Shown: positions 33,857-42,730, counted from the first letter of the stretch. The stretch is DNA of 64,000 nucleotides from Actinomadura coerulea (GCF_014208105.1 NZ_JACHMQ010000001.1:6820001-6884000), one strand, 5' to 3'. Program-made: numbers and translations. Notes: a model not told the origin generated them from the sequence alone.

Positions 33857-35008
33857 ATGACGACGACGACGAACGTTTCCGCCGAGATCCGCCCCTTCCG
33901 CGTGCAGATCGGGCAGGCCGAGCTCGACGACCTCGCCCAGCGGCTGGCCAACACCCGGCTGCCCCGCCCCGCCGCGGTCGACAACTGGGACCTCGGCACG
34001 CCGAACGGGTACCTGCGCGAGACCGTCGACCACTGGCGCGACGGCTTCGACTGGCGGGAGCAGGAGGCGCGGATGAACGAGTTCCCGCACTACATCACCG
34101 ACATCGACGGCCAGGACGTCCACTTCATCCACGTGCCCTCCGCCGAGGCGGACGCCACCCCCCTGCTGCTCATCCACACCTACCCCGGCTCGTTCGCCGA
34201 CTTCCTCGACATGATCGGCCCGCTCACCGACCCCGTCGCGCACGGCGGACGGGCCGAGGACGCGTTCTCGGTGGTCGTCCCCTCGATCCCCGGCTTCGGC
34301 TTCAGCACCCCGCTGTCGGACGGGGACTGGACGATGGCGCGGGTCGCCCGCACCCTGGACGCCCTCATGCGCCGGCTCGGCTACGAGTCCTACGGCTCGC
34401 ACGGCAGCGACGCCGGCGCCATGGTCTCCAGGGAGCTCGGCCTGCTCAAGCCGCCCGGATACCTCGGCATGCACGTGCTGCAGCTGTTCTCCTTCCCCTC
34501 GGGCGACCCGGCCGAGTTCGCCGGCTTCGGCCCCAAGGAGTACGCGGCGCTGGAGCACATGCAGTGGTTCCAGTCGGTCGGCGGCTACAACGCGATCAAC
34601 GCCTCCCGGCCGCAGACGGTCGCGGTCGGCATCGCGGACTCGCCGGTCGGCCAGCTGGCCTGGAGCGAGCAGTTCAACTCCTTCGGCAACGGAACGAGCC
34701 TGGTGACCCGCGACCAGATCCTCACCCAGGTCACGCTGTACTGGCTCACCAACACCCAGGCCACCGCGGGCCGCTACCACTACGCCGAGGCGCACTCCGG
34801 CGCCGAGCCGGCCATCAACACCGCACCGACCGGCGTCGCGGTCTTCGCCGACGACTTCCAGACCATCCGCTCCCTCGCCGAACGCGACAACACCAACATC
34901 GTGCACTGGAGCGAGTTCCCCAGCGGCGGCCACTTCGCGTCCCTCGAAGTCCCCGACGCGGTGACCGCCGACCTGCGCACCTTCTTCGCGGCGCTGCGAA
35001 AGAGCTGA
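33857..35008 (+). CDS. Epoxide hydrolase, microsomal type
   Basis: 383 residues. EHN segment (NWDLGTPNGYLRETVDHWRD), oxyanion region IHTYPGSFADFLD (Tyr-Pro-Gly in place of the usual Trp-Pro-Gly), the nucleophile in HGSDAGAMVS and a late FPSGGHFASLE with the catalytic His. It hydrates epoxides to diols. Divergent from, and presumably controlled by, the WYL regulator. It is a paralogue of the enzyme at 19326-20561, from which it differs in the nucleophile elbow. Confidence 0.92.
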   Translation: MTTTTNVSAEIRPFRVQIGQAELDDLAQRLANTRLPRPAAVDNWDLGTPNGYLRETVDHWRDGFDWREQEARMNEFPHYITDIDGQDVHFIHVPSAEADATPLLLIHTYPGSFADFLDMIGPLTDPVAHGGRAEDAFSVVVPSIPGFGFSTPLSDGDWTMARVARTLDALMRRLGYESYGSHGSDAGAMVSRELGLLKPPGYLGMHVLQLFSFPSGDPAEFAGFGPKEYAALEHMQWFQSVGGYNAINASRPQTVAVGIADSPVGQLAWSEQFNSFGNGTSLVTRDQILTQVTLYWLTNTQATAGRYHYAEAHSGAEPAINTAPTGVAVFADDFQTIRSLAERDNTNIVHWSEFPSGGHFASLEVPDAVTADLRTFFAALRKS

Positions 35009-35371
35009 AACTCCGGCAGCGGCGGGAGCGGGCCCGACACGGCCCGCTCCCGCCGCTTTCGGCGTTTCACCATGTGGGCCAGCGGTGGAGGCAGGTTCTC
35101 GCGTCTGGGATCGCCGGCTTCCTGAACAGGGGGAGGACCACGCCTCTTCAGGCTAATTGCACCGTTCGCGCAGTGGTTGCGCCGGCGCGGAGGCGGCTGG
35201 AGCGGACGGCGCCGGTTCGTGCTGCCGAGACTGACTGAGGTCCCCGCCCTCCGGTTTCAGGGCCCTAAGGCCCTGAATCGCGAACGGTTCGGCTCGTTAA
35301 CTTCGCTGAATGTCAACGACGGGACCGAATCGCTCAGCCGATGTGGCCCGTCCCTCAGAAAGGGTTCAGCC
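35009..35371. other. Intergenic region with a terminator
   Basis: About 360 bp between two plus-strand genes. It contains the hairpin at 35018-35057 and the leader of the next gene (AGAAAGGG before the ATG). A frame runs through the second half (from 35177), but the signal-peptide start at 35372 fits better. I see nothing else. Confidence 0.6.
35018..35057 (+). terminator. Strong hairpin after the epoxide hydrolase gene
   Basis: Perfect 17-bp G+C-rich arms (35018-35034 and 35041-35057) with a 6-nt loop CGACAC, 9 nt after the stop codon. Confidence 0.85.
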
Positions 35372-35941
35372 ATGAAACGGAAGAACGCACTCGTCGCGGC
35401 GGGCGCCTTGGGCGTCGCCCTGGCCGGTGGAGCGGTGGTCTCCGGTCTCACCATCGAGTCGACGTCCTCGCCGAAGCCCGCGGCGCGCGTCGCCGCCACG
35501 GGGTCCGTCGCGGCCGCTGGAGGTCAGGCCGCCGGTGGTCAGGCCGGTGGTCAGGCGGCCGGTGGTCAGGCGGCTGGAGGTCAGGCCGCCGCGACAGCGA
35601 TCAAGAAGACGGACTACGGCCCCTGGAACGGCCACTTCGCCAACCAGAGTCTGAAGTGCCGGACCTACGCCAGCGCCGGTACCGTCGGAGGCCGCGTCTG
35701 GCACTACGGCAAGATCGAGTGCAACAAGAAGACCGCGATCATCGACGTCGTGTCCGGCGTGAACCCGGGCAAGCCGGCCATTGCCCAGCACCTGTGCCGG
35801 GACGTCAAGTCCTGCACGGTCAAGGGGTGGGTGAACAACCCTTCCGGCAACCAGAACTGGTCCGTGACCACCACGGGAAGCGCCGGAGTCCTCCTGTTCA
35901 GCGGCGAACGGCTCTCCGCCCACGTCACCTTCCGCGCCTGA
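35372..35941 (+). CDS. Exported small protein with Gly-Gly-Gln-Ala repeats
   Basis: 189 residues from ATG 35372, preceded by AGAAAGGG. A signal or anchor segment (~1-28) is followed by a low-complexity repeat (~50-75) of GGQAA/GGQAG units, then a ~110-residue domain with four Cys (SLKCRTY, KIECNKK, QHLCRDV, KSCTVKG), probably two disulfides. The DNA of the repeats is also nearly tandem, so the number of units may vary between strains. No family recognised. It has its own terminator-like hairpin downstream. Confidence 0.8.
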   Translation: MKRKNALVAAGALGVALAGGAVVSGLTIESTSSPKPAARVAATGSVAAAGGQAAGGQAGGQAAGGQAAGGQAAATAIKKTDYGPWNGHFANQSLKCRTYASAGTVGGRVWHYGKIECNKKTAIIDVVSGVNPGKPAIAQHLCRDVKSCTVKGWVNNPSGNQNWSVTTTGSAGVLLFSGERLSAHVTFRA

Positions 35942-36286
35942 CCCCTGCCCGCACATGACCTGAGTGACCGGTCGGGGCAGGCCCCTTCTCCGCGGCGCTG
36001 AGAGCCGGACGGCCGTCGAGACACCGGCACGCGCGGGGCGGCACATGTCCGCCGCCCCGCGCGAAGGACTTGGAGGGGCGGGGCTCAGCAGGGCGACGCC
36101 GCGCGCCGTCCCCGCGTGGCCCGGCAGGGTGAGCGCTCAGGCGGCCCGGGTCGGGGCGGGGCCGGGCGGTTCGGGAGGGGGCGATTCCTTTCTCCGGCGC
36201 GTGAGGTCTACATGGTGGGAGGCGCGGCCCGCGCGACGGGACGGTCGGTCTCTCCCATGCACCCCGAGAAGGAAGGCCGATCGCCA
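35942..36286. other. Intergenic region with a hairpin
   Basis: About 345 bp between two plus-strand genes. It holds the hairpin at 36031-36062 and the AAGGAAGG ribosome-binding site of the next gene. No convincing coding frame. Confidence 0.55.
36031..36062 (+). terminator. Hairpin downstream of the exported repeat protein
   Basis: Perfect 12-bp arms (36031-36042 and 36051-36062) with an 8-nt loop, about 90 bp after the stop codon. Probably a transcription terminator. Confidence 0.55.
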
Positions 36287-37279
36287 GTGAGCATTCCCGC
36301 GACCATGCGCGCGCTGCGGCAGACGTCCCTCAACGGCCCGCAGGACATGCGCCTGATCACCGACGCGCCGGTGCCGAGCCCCGGGCGGGACGAGATCCTC
36401 ATCCGCGTCACCGCCGCCGGGGTGAACTTCGCCGACATCTCGAAGGCCCGCGGCACGTTCGCAGGCGGCCCGCGGCCGCCGTACCTGGCGGGTTTCGAGG
36501 CCGCCGGCGAGGTCGTCGCGGTGGGGGAGGCGGTGACCGACCCGCGACCGGGGGCCCGCGTCATCGGCGTCGGATCGGGTGCCTTCGCCGAGTACATGGC
36601 CCTGCCCGCCGCCGCGGCCGTGCCGGTGCCCGCGGGCTGGACGGAGCAGCAGGCGCTGGGGCTGGCCGTGAACTGGCCCACCGCGCTGGCCGCGCTCAAG
36701 CCTCTGGGCGGCATCGCCGCCGGGCACGTCGTGCTGATCCACGCAGCGGCGGGCGGGACCGGCCAGGCTGCGGTGAGGATGGCCAAGCACTACGGCGCGA
36801 CGGTCATCGCCACCGCCTCACCGGGCAAGCACGAGACGGTGCTGGCACTCGGGGCCGACCACGTCCTGGACTCGGTCGACGGCGATCTCACCGCCGCGGT
36901 GATGGAGCTGACCGGCGGCTCCGGCGTCGATCTGGTGCTGGAGTCGGCGGGGGGCGCCGCCTTCGCCGCCGGCCTGGCGGCGGCCAAGCGGGTCACCGGC
37001 CGGGTCGTCGTCTTCGGCGTGGCGGGCGGCGAGGCCCCGATCACCAACTGGGAGCTGGTGTACGAGCACCAGGTCCAGGTCATCGGCCTCAATCTCGGCG
37101 TCCTGATCCAGGCCGCACCGCAGATCTTCGGCGAGCTGATGGGCGAGCTGTCCAAGCTGATCGCGGCCGGCGTGATCGCTCCCGGCCGGCCGGCCGTGTA
37201 CGAACTGGCCGACGGTCCGAAGGCCCTGGCGGAACTGGAAGCCAGAGCCACCGTCGGCAAGCTGGCCCTGCTGCCCTGA
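36287..37279 (+). CDS. NADPH:quinone oxidoreductase-like MDR family enzyme
   Basis: 330 residues from GTG 36287, 10 nt after AAGGAAGG; ATG 36257 and ATG 36305 are alternatives. GroES-like domain (ILIRVTAAGVNFADISKARG), NADPH-binding IHAAAGGTGQAAVRMAKHYG (~150), and no zinc ligands, so a quinone or enone reductase. It is followed 75 bp later by a SigG-type sigma factor gene, which may drive it. Confidence 0.9.
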   Translation: MSIPATMRALRQTSLNGPQDMRLITDAPVPSPGRDEILIRVTAAGVNFADISKARGTFAGGPRPPYLAGFEAAGEVVAVGEAVTDPRPGARVIGVGSGAFAEYMALPAAAAVPVPAGWTEQQALGLAVNWPTALAALKPLGGIAAGHVVLIHAAAGGTGQAAVRMAKHYGATVIATASPGKHETVLALGADHVLDSVDGDLTAAVMELTGGSGVDLVLESAGGAAFAAGLAAAKRVTGRVVVFGVAGGEAPITNWELVYEHQVQVIGLNLGVLIQAAPQIFGELMGELSKLIAAGVIAPGRPAVYELADGPKALAELEARATVGKLALLP

Positions 37280-37353
37280 GAAACCTTTTGAAGCCGAGCC
37301 GGTGACGCCGCGCACGGCAAAAGCCCGGAGCGGCGCGGGACTAGGCTCCTGGC

Positions 37354-38349
37354 GTGACATCGGATCCGCGGGCGGCGCCGAGCCGAGACCGGTTCGCCGC
37401 CGAGACCGAGCGGTTCCGCCGGGAGTTGCTGGCGCACTGCTACCGCATGGTCGGCTCGGCCCACGACGCCGAGGACCTGGTGCAGGAGAGCTATCTGCGG
37501 GCGTGGCGGTCCTATTCCGGCTTCGAGGGCCGGGCGTCGATCCGCTCCTGGCTCTACAAGATCGCCACGAATGTCTGCCTGACGGCGTTGAAGCCGCGCC
37601 CGATCCGGGTGCTGCCCTCGGGCCTGGCGGGCCCGGACGACCGGTTCGGTCATCCGCCGAGACCCGTCGCGCCGGGCGAGGTCTCGTGGCTGGAACCGCT
37701 GCCGGACGCATGGACCGCCCCGCCCGCCGACGATCCGGCGGCTGTGGCGGTCGAACGCGAGTCGCTGCGGCTGGCGCTCATCGCCGGCCTGCAGCACCTG
37801 CCCGCCCGCCAACGCGCGATCCTCATCCTGCGCGAGGTGCTGGCGTTCTCGGCGGCCGAGACCGCGGAGATCCTCGACACCACCACGGCGGCGGTCAAGA
37901 GCGGTCTGCAGCGTGCCCGCGCCCGGCTGGACGAGTTGGAGCCGAAGCCCGAGGAACTGCTCGAACCGGCCGACCGGCGGGCACGCGCGCTGCTCGACGG
38001 CTACATCGCGGCCTTCGAGCGCTCCGACGCCGGCCTGATGGAACAGGTGCTGCGCGAGGACGCCACGCTGGAGGCGACGCCGTTCCGCGAATGGCAGGCG
38101 GGCCGGGCGATGTGCGTCCGCGTACTCGACGCGTACGTGCTCGGCGCCCCGGGCGACTGGCGGATGATCGCCACCGCGGCCAACGGCCAGCCCGCCGCCG
38201 TCGTCTACCGCCGCGATGCCGGGGGAGCGCTCCGAGCCGACGGCGCCGTGGTGCTGGCCCCCACCGCCACCGGCGTCTCCCGCGTGGTGAAGTTCCACGA
38301 TCCCGCGCTGGTCGCGATGTTCGGCTTCCCGGACGTGCTGCCGCACTGA
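37354..38349 (+). CDS. ECF RNA polymerase sigma factor, SigG-type with C-terminal SnoaL-like domain
   Basis: 331 residues from GTG 37354. Sigma region 2 (LLAHCYRMVGSAHDAEDLVQ, then SIRSWLYKIATNVCL) and region 4 (LPARQRAILILREVLAFSAA, then TTTAAVKSGLQRARARL) are separated by a linker with WLEPLPD, typical of this group. A ~120-residue C-terminal domain of SnoaL/NTF2 type follows (LLDGYIAAFERSD, ATPFREWQAG). In such sigma factors this domain replaces the anti-sigma factor as a regulator, and none is seen nearby. A second member lies at 57834-58841. Confidence 0.93.
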   Translation: MTSDPRAAPSRDRFAAETERFRRELLAHCYRMVGSAHDAEDLVQESYLRAWRSYSGFEGRASIRSWLYKIATNVCLTALKPRPIRVLPSGLAGPDDRFGHPPRPVAPGEVSWLEPLPDAWTAPPADDPAAVAVERESLRLALIAGLQHLPARQRAILILREVLAFSAAETAEILDTTTAAVKSGLQRARARLDELEPKPEELLEPADRRARALLDGYIAAFERSDAGLMEQVLREDATLEATPFREWQAGRAMCVRVLDAYVLGAPGDWRMIATAANGQPAAVVYRRDAGGALRADGAVVLAPTATGVSRVVKFHDPALVAMFGFPDVLPH

Positions 38350-38383
38350 CCCGCCGGCCACCGTCCCTGCCGGGCGTCCCGCC

Positions 38384-38818
38384 TCAGCAGCGGAACTGGT
38401 TGACCTCCCATCTCTCGTAGGACCGGCCGAGGTCGGGGCGCCACGACTGCCCGGCCGTGACGGTGCTGTAGTACTTCCATCTGCCGCTGGAGTCGGTGGT
38501 CCTGATCTCGGCGCAGTACCCGGAGGCGACGTAGTAGCCGTCGGCATAGGGCCAGCCGAAGCCGCTGGCGCAGTCCGTGCGCTGGCCGACCGGCAGAACC
38601 CTGTCGTAGTAGCCCTCGGCGTAGATCTTTCCGTAGCCCCGCCAGTCGAACATCACTCCGAGACCGATGTCGCCCTGGTTGCTGATGTAGCTGGTTCCTG
38701 GCGAGCACGCTCTGGCGTTCGAGGGGGATCCGGCGGGCGCGGCGTTCGCGGTGACGCTCAGCGGGAGCGTGGCGGCCACACCCAGGACCAGCACCATCGA
38801 TCTTTTGCCGTACTTCAT
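38384..38818 (-). CDS. Exported small Cys-containing protein
   Basis: 144 residues from ATG 38818, preceded by AGGAGG and AAGGA; the frame is open further upstream but not needed. The signal peptide (~1-26) ends TANAAPAG. The mature protein (~118 residues) has four Cys (ARACSPG, TDCASGF, GYCAEIR, NQFRC at the end) and many Tyr/Gly/Trp. No enzyme motif. Possibly a secreted structural or binding protein. Two exact 13-bp direct repeats lie 80-115 bp upstream. Confidence 0.82.
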   Translation of the reverse strand: MKYGKRSMVLVLGVAATLPLSVTANAAPAGSPSNARACSPGTSYISNQGDIGLGVMFDWRGYGKIYAEGYYDRVLPVGQRTDCASGFGWPYADGYYVASGYCAEIRTTDSSGRWKYYSTVTAGQSWRPDLGRSYERWEVNQFRC

Positions 38819-38900
38819 CGTCCTTCTGCCTCCTGGAACGAGTCGGGTTCTCTGCGATCGAGGATGCGGGACGGAGAGGATCATGTCGTTACGGCCGAGT

Positions 38901-38932
38901 GCACACTTCTTTAGTGAGCGCACACTTCTTTA
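38901..38932. repeat. Two 13-bp direct repeats upstream of the exported protein gene
   Basis: GCACACTTCTTTA occurs at 38901-38913 and 38920-38932, 19 bp from start to start, i.e. nearly two helical turns. It may be a tandem activator or repressor site. Confidence 0.55.
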
Positions 38933-39208
38933 AGTACAGGTCTCGTCGGCCCGGGGGGAGGAAGGCGGGGGAAGAACAGCGGCTACGCCGCCAACCGCAA
39001 ACTTGTGCAGCGCTGCACAAGACCCAGGATTTTGATTTCAGCTCTAGCAACGCCCATGGCGTGCGAACCTCGATCGAGGCTGGCTGCCAGTGTGCGCCCG
39101 CGGCTGGGGAATGCCGAATCCGGGCGTTGGTCGGCTTGCGCGATGCCTGCCTCGTAGTGCCCTGGCAAGGCGGACACTTGGACCCGTTACTGAGGCCGAG
39201 TTTTAGGG

Positions 39209-39325
39209 TCATGCTGTTTCGAGGGGCGGGCCGGTGTGGGCCAGGAGTCCGGCGAGCGTGTCGAGCTGGGACTGGAGCTCCTCGGCAGAGAGGATGGACC
39301 GACTACGCTTGTGCCCGGCCGTCAT
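39209..39325 (-). CDS. Possible 38-aa protein overlapping the HTH-DivIVA gene
   Basis: ATG 39325 starts inside the last codons of the preceding gene in another frame and runs to TGA at 39209. The peptide begins MTAGHKRSRSILSAEELQSQ and continues with a Leu-rich helical segment. Clean codon use beyond the upstream stop and the overlap suggest coupled translation. No strong ribosome-binding site, so it could also be chance. Confidence 0.4.
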   Translation of the reverse strand: MTAGHKRSRSILSAEELQSQLDTLAGLLAHTGPPLETA

Positions 39326-40190
39326 CGAACAGAAATTGGCGGAGCCTGACGTTCTCTTCCGCCAGTCTTGCTCGGTCGGCGTTGAGCCGATCGACCTCGC
39401 GCTCGATCATCTCAAGGAATTGGTCGACTTGATTCGGATTGTAGCCAGTGCGGAGCCTGACGGTGCCGAATTCCTTATCGCGTATGGCCTTGGCAGTGAT
39501 CTGCGGAAACTCGGACGTTGAATCGGGAACCGTGTCCAGGCTGTCCAGGGTGTCGAGGGTGCGCTCCAGTTGACGACGGCGTTGCTCGGTGGCGCTGATG
39601 TACTGGTGGGTGTTCTCCAAGCGGTGTTTCAGGTCGGAGATCTCCTGTTCGAGGTGGTTCTTTTCGGCTTGGAGGGCAGCGCGCTCGGCGTTCCATTCCA
39701 GTCGGAGTCTGCTGAGCTGATCGGTGAGTTCGCGGTACTGCCGGGTCAGGTCGGCCAGTTGCTCCTCCAACTTGTGGGCATACTGCTCGGCGTTGCGCTG
39801 TTGGAGTTCCGCCAGCTGCAGCTGGTCGCTGACCTGCCGCACCTTGTACGCGTGTGGGTGGGCCTTCTCTAAGGCCTGTAGATGCAGGTTGGTCAGGTTA
39901 TCTCGGACTTCCGGGGGGACCTCCTTGCCCTGGGCGGCCATAGTGTCCAACAACTTGTTCATCAGCCAGGTGTCGCCCGGAACGCGCTTGCCGCTGAGAT
40001 AGCGAGAGAGGGTGCCCTTGTTGAGGTTGAGCGGAGATTCACTGAGAAAGCGGTTCATCGACATATCGGTGGCCTTCCAGAGCCTTCGCAGCTCCTCAGC
40101 CCATGCCTTCACCTCAGGACTGAGGTTCGCGTCCAGTTGCGCTAGCCGACTCGTGCTGGGCGCCGGCTGCCCGGGGATCGACTCGCTCAT
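39303..40190 (-). CDS. HTH - coiled coil - DivIVA-like protein
   Basis: 295 residues from ATG 40190. An XRE-like HTH region (~30-85; NLNKGTLSRYLSGKRVPGD) is followed by a long coiled coil (~110-235) and a C-terminal DivIVA-type segment (FGTVRLRTGYNPNQVDQFLE, ~250-290). DivIVA/Wag31 domains oligomerise and bind curved membranes at cell poles; here the domain is joined to a DNA-binding module. The divergent upstream region has three GTTGC...GCAAC palindromes, likely its own sites. It could be a regulator tethered to polar assemblies, or a DNA-bound scaffold. The fusion is seen; its role is inferred. Confidence 0.82.
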   Translation of the reverse strand: MSESIPGQPAPSTSRLAQLDANLSPEVKAWAEELRRLWKATDMSMNRFLSESPLNLNKGTLSRYLSGKRVPGDTWLMNKLLDTMAAQGKEVPPEVRDNLTNLHLQALEKAHPHAYKVRQVSDQLQLAELQQRNAEQYAHKLEEQLADLTRQYRELTDQLSRLRLEWNAERAALQAEKNHLEQEISDLKHRLENTHQYISATEQRRRQLERTLDTLDSLDTVPDSTSEFPQITAKAIRDKEFGTVRLRTGYNPNQVDQFLEMIEREVDRLNADRARLAEENVRLRQFLFDDGRAQA

Positions 40191-40248
40191 GCCCCTATCT
40201 TGCACCACGCCGGCCTGATCATTCGGCGAGATCGGCGCGCGTAAGGGG

Positions 40249-40319
40249 GTTGCCACCGCGCAACGGGGTTGCCACCTTGCGCAACTCCCCCTCCGGCGGG
40301 GGTTGCGGGCTAGCGCAAC
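40249..40319. promoter_or_regulatory. Three GTTGC-N6/8-GCAAC operators in a divergent promoter region
   Basis: Three copies of the inverted repeat GTTGC...GCAAC at 40249-40264 (6-bp centre), 40268-40285 (8-bp centre) and 40302-40319 (8-bp centre), between the HTH-DivIVA gene and a divergent 45-codon ORF. The first two also share the flank GGGGTTGCCACC. They are probable binding sites of the HTH protein, allowing cooperative autoregulation. Confidence 0.7.
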
Positions 40320-40377
40320 CTGCCGGCGTGCTGGCTTGCTGGAGTCCTCACTCCCGCCTCGCGGACGGAGACCCGTG

Positions 40378-40515
40378 ATGACGCAAATCGAAAACTTCGA
40401 GCCGGACATGGAGCCGTTTCCGCACGAATACTGGGTCACGGTCCTCGGCCTGGTCCTCCAGGCGCTCAACACGGCGGCCTCTGTCGCGATGATCTTCGTG
40501 ACCCTCAGAGGATAG
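40378..40515 (+). CDS. 45-aa single-pass membrane peptide
   Basis: ATG 40378 with GGAG upstream. An acidic start (MTQIENFEPDMEPFPHEYW) leads to one transmembrane helix (~18-41, VTVLGLVLQALNTAASVAMI) and a one-residue-long tail. Divergent from the HTH-DivIVA gene and sharing its triple-operator promoter. A likely membrane partner of that protein (inference). Confidence 0.6.
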   Translation: MTQIENFEPDMEPFPHEYWVTVLGLVLQALNTAASVAMIFVTLRG

Positions 40516-40625
40516 CCGGCACAGGAAGGACGACCCAAGACGAGGCACTCGCAAATACGCGACTGCAGGAACCGCAGCCCGGTCCGACATCAAGGGGCGG
40601 GGCCAGCCCGGTCCATTCAAATCAG

Positions 40626-41000
40626 TCAGTCAAATATCCAAATGATGACCAAAAGAAGAATGACAGCCGAAAGGATGCCCGCGAACCAATAATCATGTTC
40701 ACGGTAGTTATGGTTGTCGACCACCGCCTTGTGTGGTTCTCCAGATGGATACAGGATAGTGATTTCGCGAGCTATGGGCTCGAAGACGGATGCGGGCGGG
40801 ATAAACTCGAACCTCTTTCCCGTCTCGTCAAAGAAGGCGATCACTGGAACCTCGTAAGTGTCTTTCTCTCCCCGTCTTTCGATGTGGCGGACCACTACGC
40901 CGGTAGCGCGCACCCCCACCCGCCGAAGACGCCTCCTTTTCATGATTCCATAGACCAGAATGAGCAGCATCAACAGATCTATGATGATCGTGAACTCCAT
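40626..41000 (-). CDS. DUF3592-like membrane protein
   Basis: 124 residues from ATG 41000, with GGAG directly before it; ATG 41012 is less well placed. TM helices lie at ~1-20 and ~100-122, with an ~80-residue strand-rich domain between them (VRATGVVVRHIERRG, YEVPVIAFFDETGK, ITILYPSGEPHKAVVD). This is the usual layout of DUF3592 proteins, whose function is unknown. The G+C content is lower than that of the neighbours, a possible sign of recent acquisition. Confidence 0.75.
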   Translation of the reverse strand: MEFTIIIDLLMLLILVYGIMKRRRLRRVGVRATGVVVRHIERRGEKDTYEVPVIAFFDETGKRFEFIPPASVFEPIAREITILYPSGEPHKAVVDNHNYREHDYWFAGILSAVILLLVIIWIFD

Positions 41001-41357
41001 GGCTCCATTCAAACACCGTCAGCGCATCACTGTCCCGCCGGTCGCGTGGGCGACGCGATGCGGACGGCCACGCGTCTCATCGAAGCCACCACCCGAGCAG
41101 GGGCGGTTTGACTCAGAATGACAGGTGACAGCCCGTCGGGTGGGGAACGGACGGATGGATCGACCCATTGGGTTCGAGGCTAAAAAGGCCTTGGCATCAG
41201 GTCAGACGACCGCCTCAGGCCAGGAACGCGCCGTCCGGTGCCTCGTGATCGCGGTGAGCGTCAGCGGCAAATAAGCGACAAATGATCTTCGTGGCGATCA
41301 ACTGGAAGATGGTGCTGCGGTGTGCGGGGAGGCCGCGAGGCCGCCCCGAAGGGCTCT
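41001..41357. other. Intergenic region without recognisable feature
   Basis: About 355 bp between two minus-strand genes, with locally lowered G+C. No convincing coding frame, hairpin or repeat seen. Confidence 0.5.
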
Positions 41358-42329
41358 TTAGGGAGCGCACTGCCGGCGGAACTGGCGGGGCGACAGGCCG
41401 TAGGCGGCGCGGAAGGCCTGGCTGAAGTGGGCCGGACTGGTGAAACCCCACCGGGCCGCGATGGCGCCGATCGAGGTGGCGGTGAGGAGCGGGTCGCTCA
41501 GGTCGCGCCGGCACTGCTCCAGGCGGCGTTCGCGGATCAAGCCGGCGACGGTGTGCTCTTCGGCCCGGAACAACTGGTGCAGGTAGCTCAACGAGATGTG
41601 GTGGGCGGCGGCTATCGCGCCCGGGGTCAGGTGCGCATCGCCCAGGTTCGCTCGAATGAAAGCGTGGATCTGGGCGAGCAGTGCGCGCCGCCGGCCGCCC
41701 GGCGGAACCTCGCTGCCGGCGTCCAGTGCGCTGGCCAGCGCGGCGGTCAGGACGTCCAGAGTCAGCGTGGAAACCCGCGAGGCTTCGGCCGCGCTGAAGT
41801 GCTCAAGGCGGCGAGCCAACTCCAGCAGGTACTGCGAGGCCAGCGCGCCGATACCCCGATCGCCGCGGATGCGGACCGCGCTGAGCTCGCGCAGGCCCCG
41901 CTCGGGCAAGGGCAGCACCGAACGAGGAAACTGCAACGAGAGCAGTTGCCCGCCCGCGGGATCCGCCGATCCGAATCGAGTCAGGTAGGGGCGGGAGCTG
42001 TCACGGAGCATCAGATCCCCGGCACGCAGTTCCGCATCCCGGTCAGCTTGTTCTCCTATTGCGTGACCGCGCACGGCGCAGGTCACGAAGAAGGTCTCCG
42101 GGTCGGACCGGCGGATGAGCCTGGGCGTGCGCTGGATCGTCAGCGACTTCGCGGTCAACAGGGTCGCTTGAACGGAGCCGAACCCGCCGAGAGCGACATG
42201 GGCTTGGAACGTGCCTTCCAGATGCGGCTCGCAGTGCGCGTCGAGCGGCATCCACATCTTCGCGCTCATCTCGCGCCAGAAGGCGAACCGCTCTTCCGCT
42301 GGAATGGCGGCGAAGCTGACCACGTCCAT
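41358..42329 (-). CDS. AraC family regulator with AraC-binding-like N-terminal domain
   Basis: 323 residues from ATG 42329; ATG 42371 is possible. The N-terminal ~180 residues match the AraC-binding-like layout (PAEERFAFWREMSAKMW, FVTCAVRGHAIGEQ, LMLRDSSRPY). The C-terminal HTH pair is canonical (LSYLHQLFRAEEHTVAGLIR, then IGAIAARWGFTSPAHFSQAF). The target is unknown. A decayed relative of the same HTH lies at 50620-50850. Confidence 0.92.
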   Translation of the reverse strand: MDVVSFAAIPAEERFAFWREMSAKMWMPLDAHCEPHLEGTFQAHVALGGFGSVQATLLTAKSLTIQRTPRLIRRSDPETFFVTCAVRGHAIGEQADRDAELRAGDLMLRDSSRPYLTRFGSADPAGGQLLSLQFPRSVLPLPERGLRELSAVRIRGDRGIGALASQYLLELARRLEHFSAAEASRVSTLTLDVLTAALASALDAGSEVPPGGRRRALLAQIHAFIRANLGDAHLTPGAIAAAHHISLSYLHQLFRAEEHTVAGLIRERRLEQCRRDLSDPLLTATSIGAIAARWGFTSPAHFSQAFRAAYGLSPRQFRRQCAP

Positions 42330-42730
42330 GACCCACCGAAGCTGTTGACGCTGCCGGATTGGTAGCAGCATCACCCGGACGACCTCACTGACGCAACCGC
42401 AGGCGCGCGTTCCGGCGCGATGACACTCAGGCGAATCCGCAGCAAGGAAATCCGTGACCGGGCCCGGACGTGTGACAGCACCGCCCGGGGCCCTCGTTGC
42501 GTCCATGCATGCCACGTCCGTCACCCGCGCGGGCCGCGGTGTCGTCGCCGTCGAGCGGCACGGCGCTGCCGGCGCGCATTTGGGCATGCTGCGCGGGGGC
42601 AGTAGGCGGGACCGTCTGGCCGGTCGCCGTCTACAGCGGGACCTGCAAGGGAGCCGACTGCGCGCCGACCGGCGCGCGCGGCAAGCCCGTCAAGTGACCG
42701 CCGGGGTGCCCGAACAACCCTGCCCTCCGC
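42330..42730. other. Intergenic region, possible decayed coding sequence
   Basis: About 400 bp. A plus-strand frame ending at 42697 carries a readable tail (GGTVWPVAVYSGTCKGADC) but has no credible start or ribosome-binding site, so I do not call a gene. It could be a remnant of a small exported protein. Confidence 0.4.

Noticed and set aside
36790..38547. Minus-strand 585-codon frame over the quinone reductase and sigma-factor genes
   Set aside because: Shadow of two clearly coding plus-strand genes.
42497..42697. 66-codon frame with a readable tail (GGTVWPVAVYSGTCKG)
   Set aside because: No credible start or ribosome-binding site; kept only as a possible remnant in the gap description.
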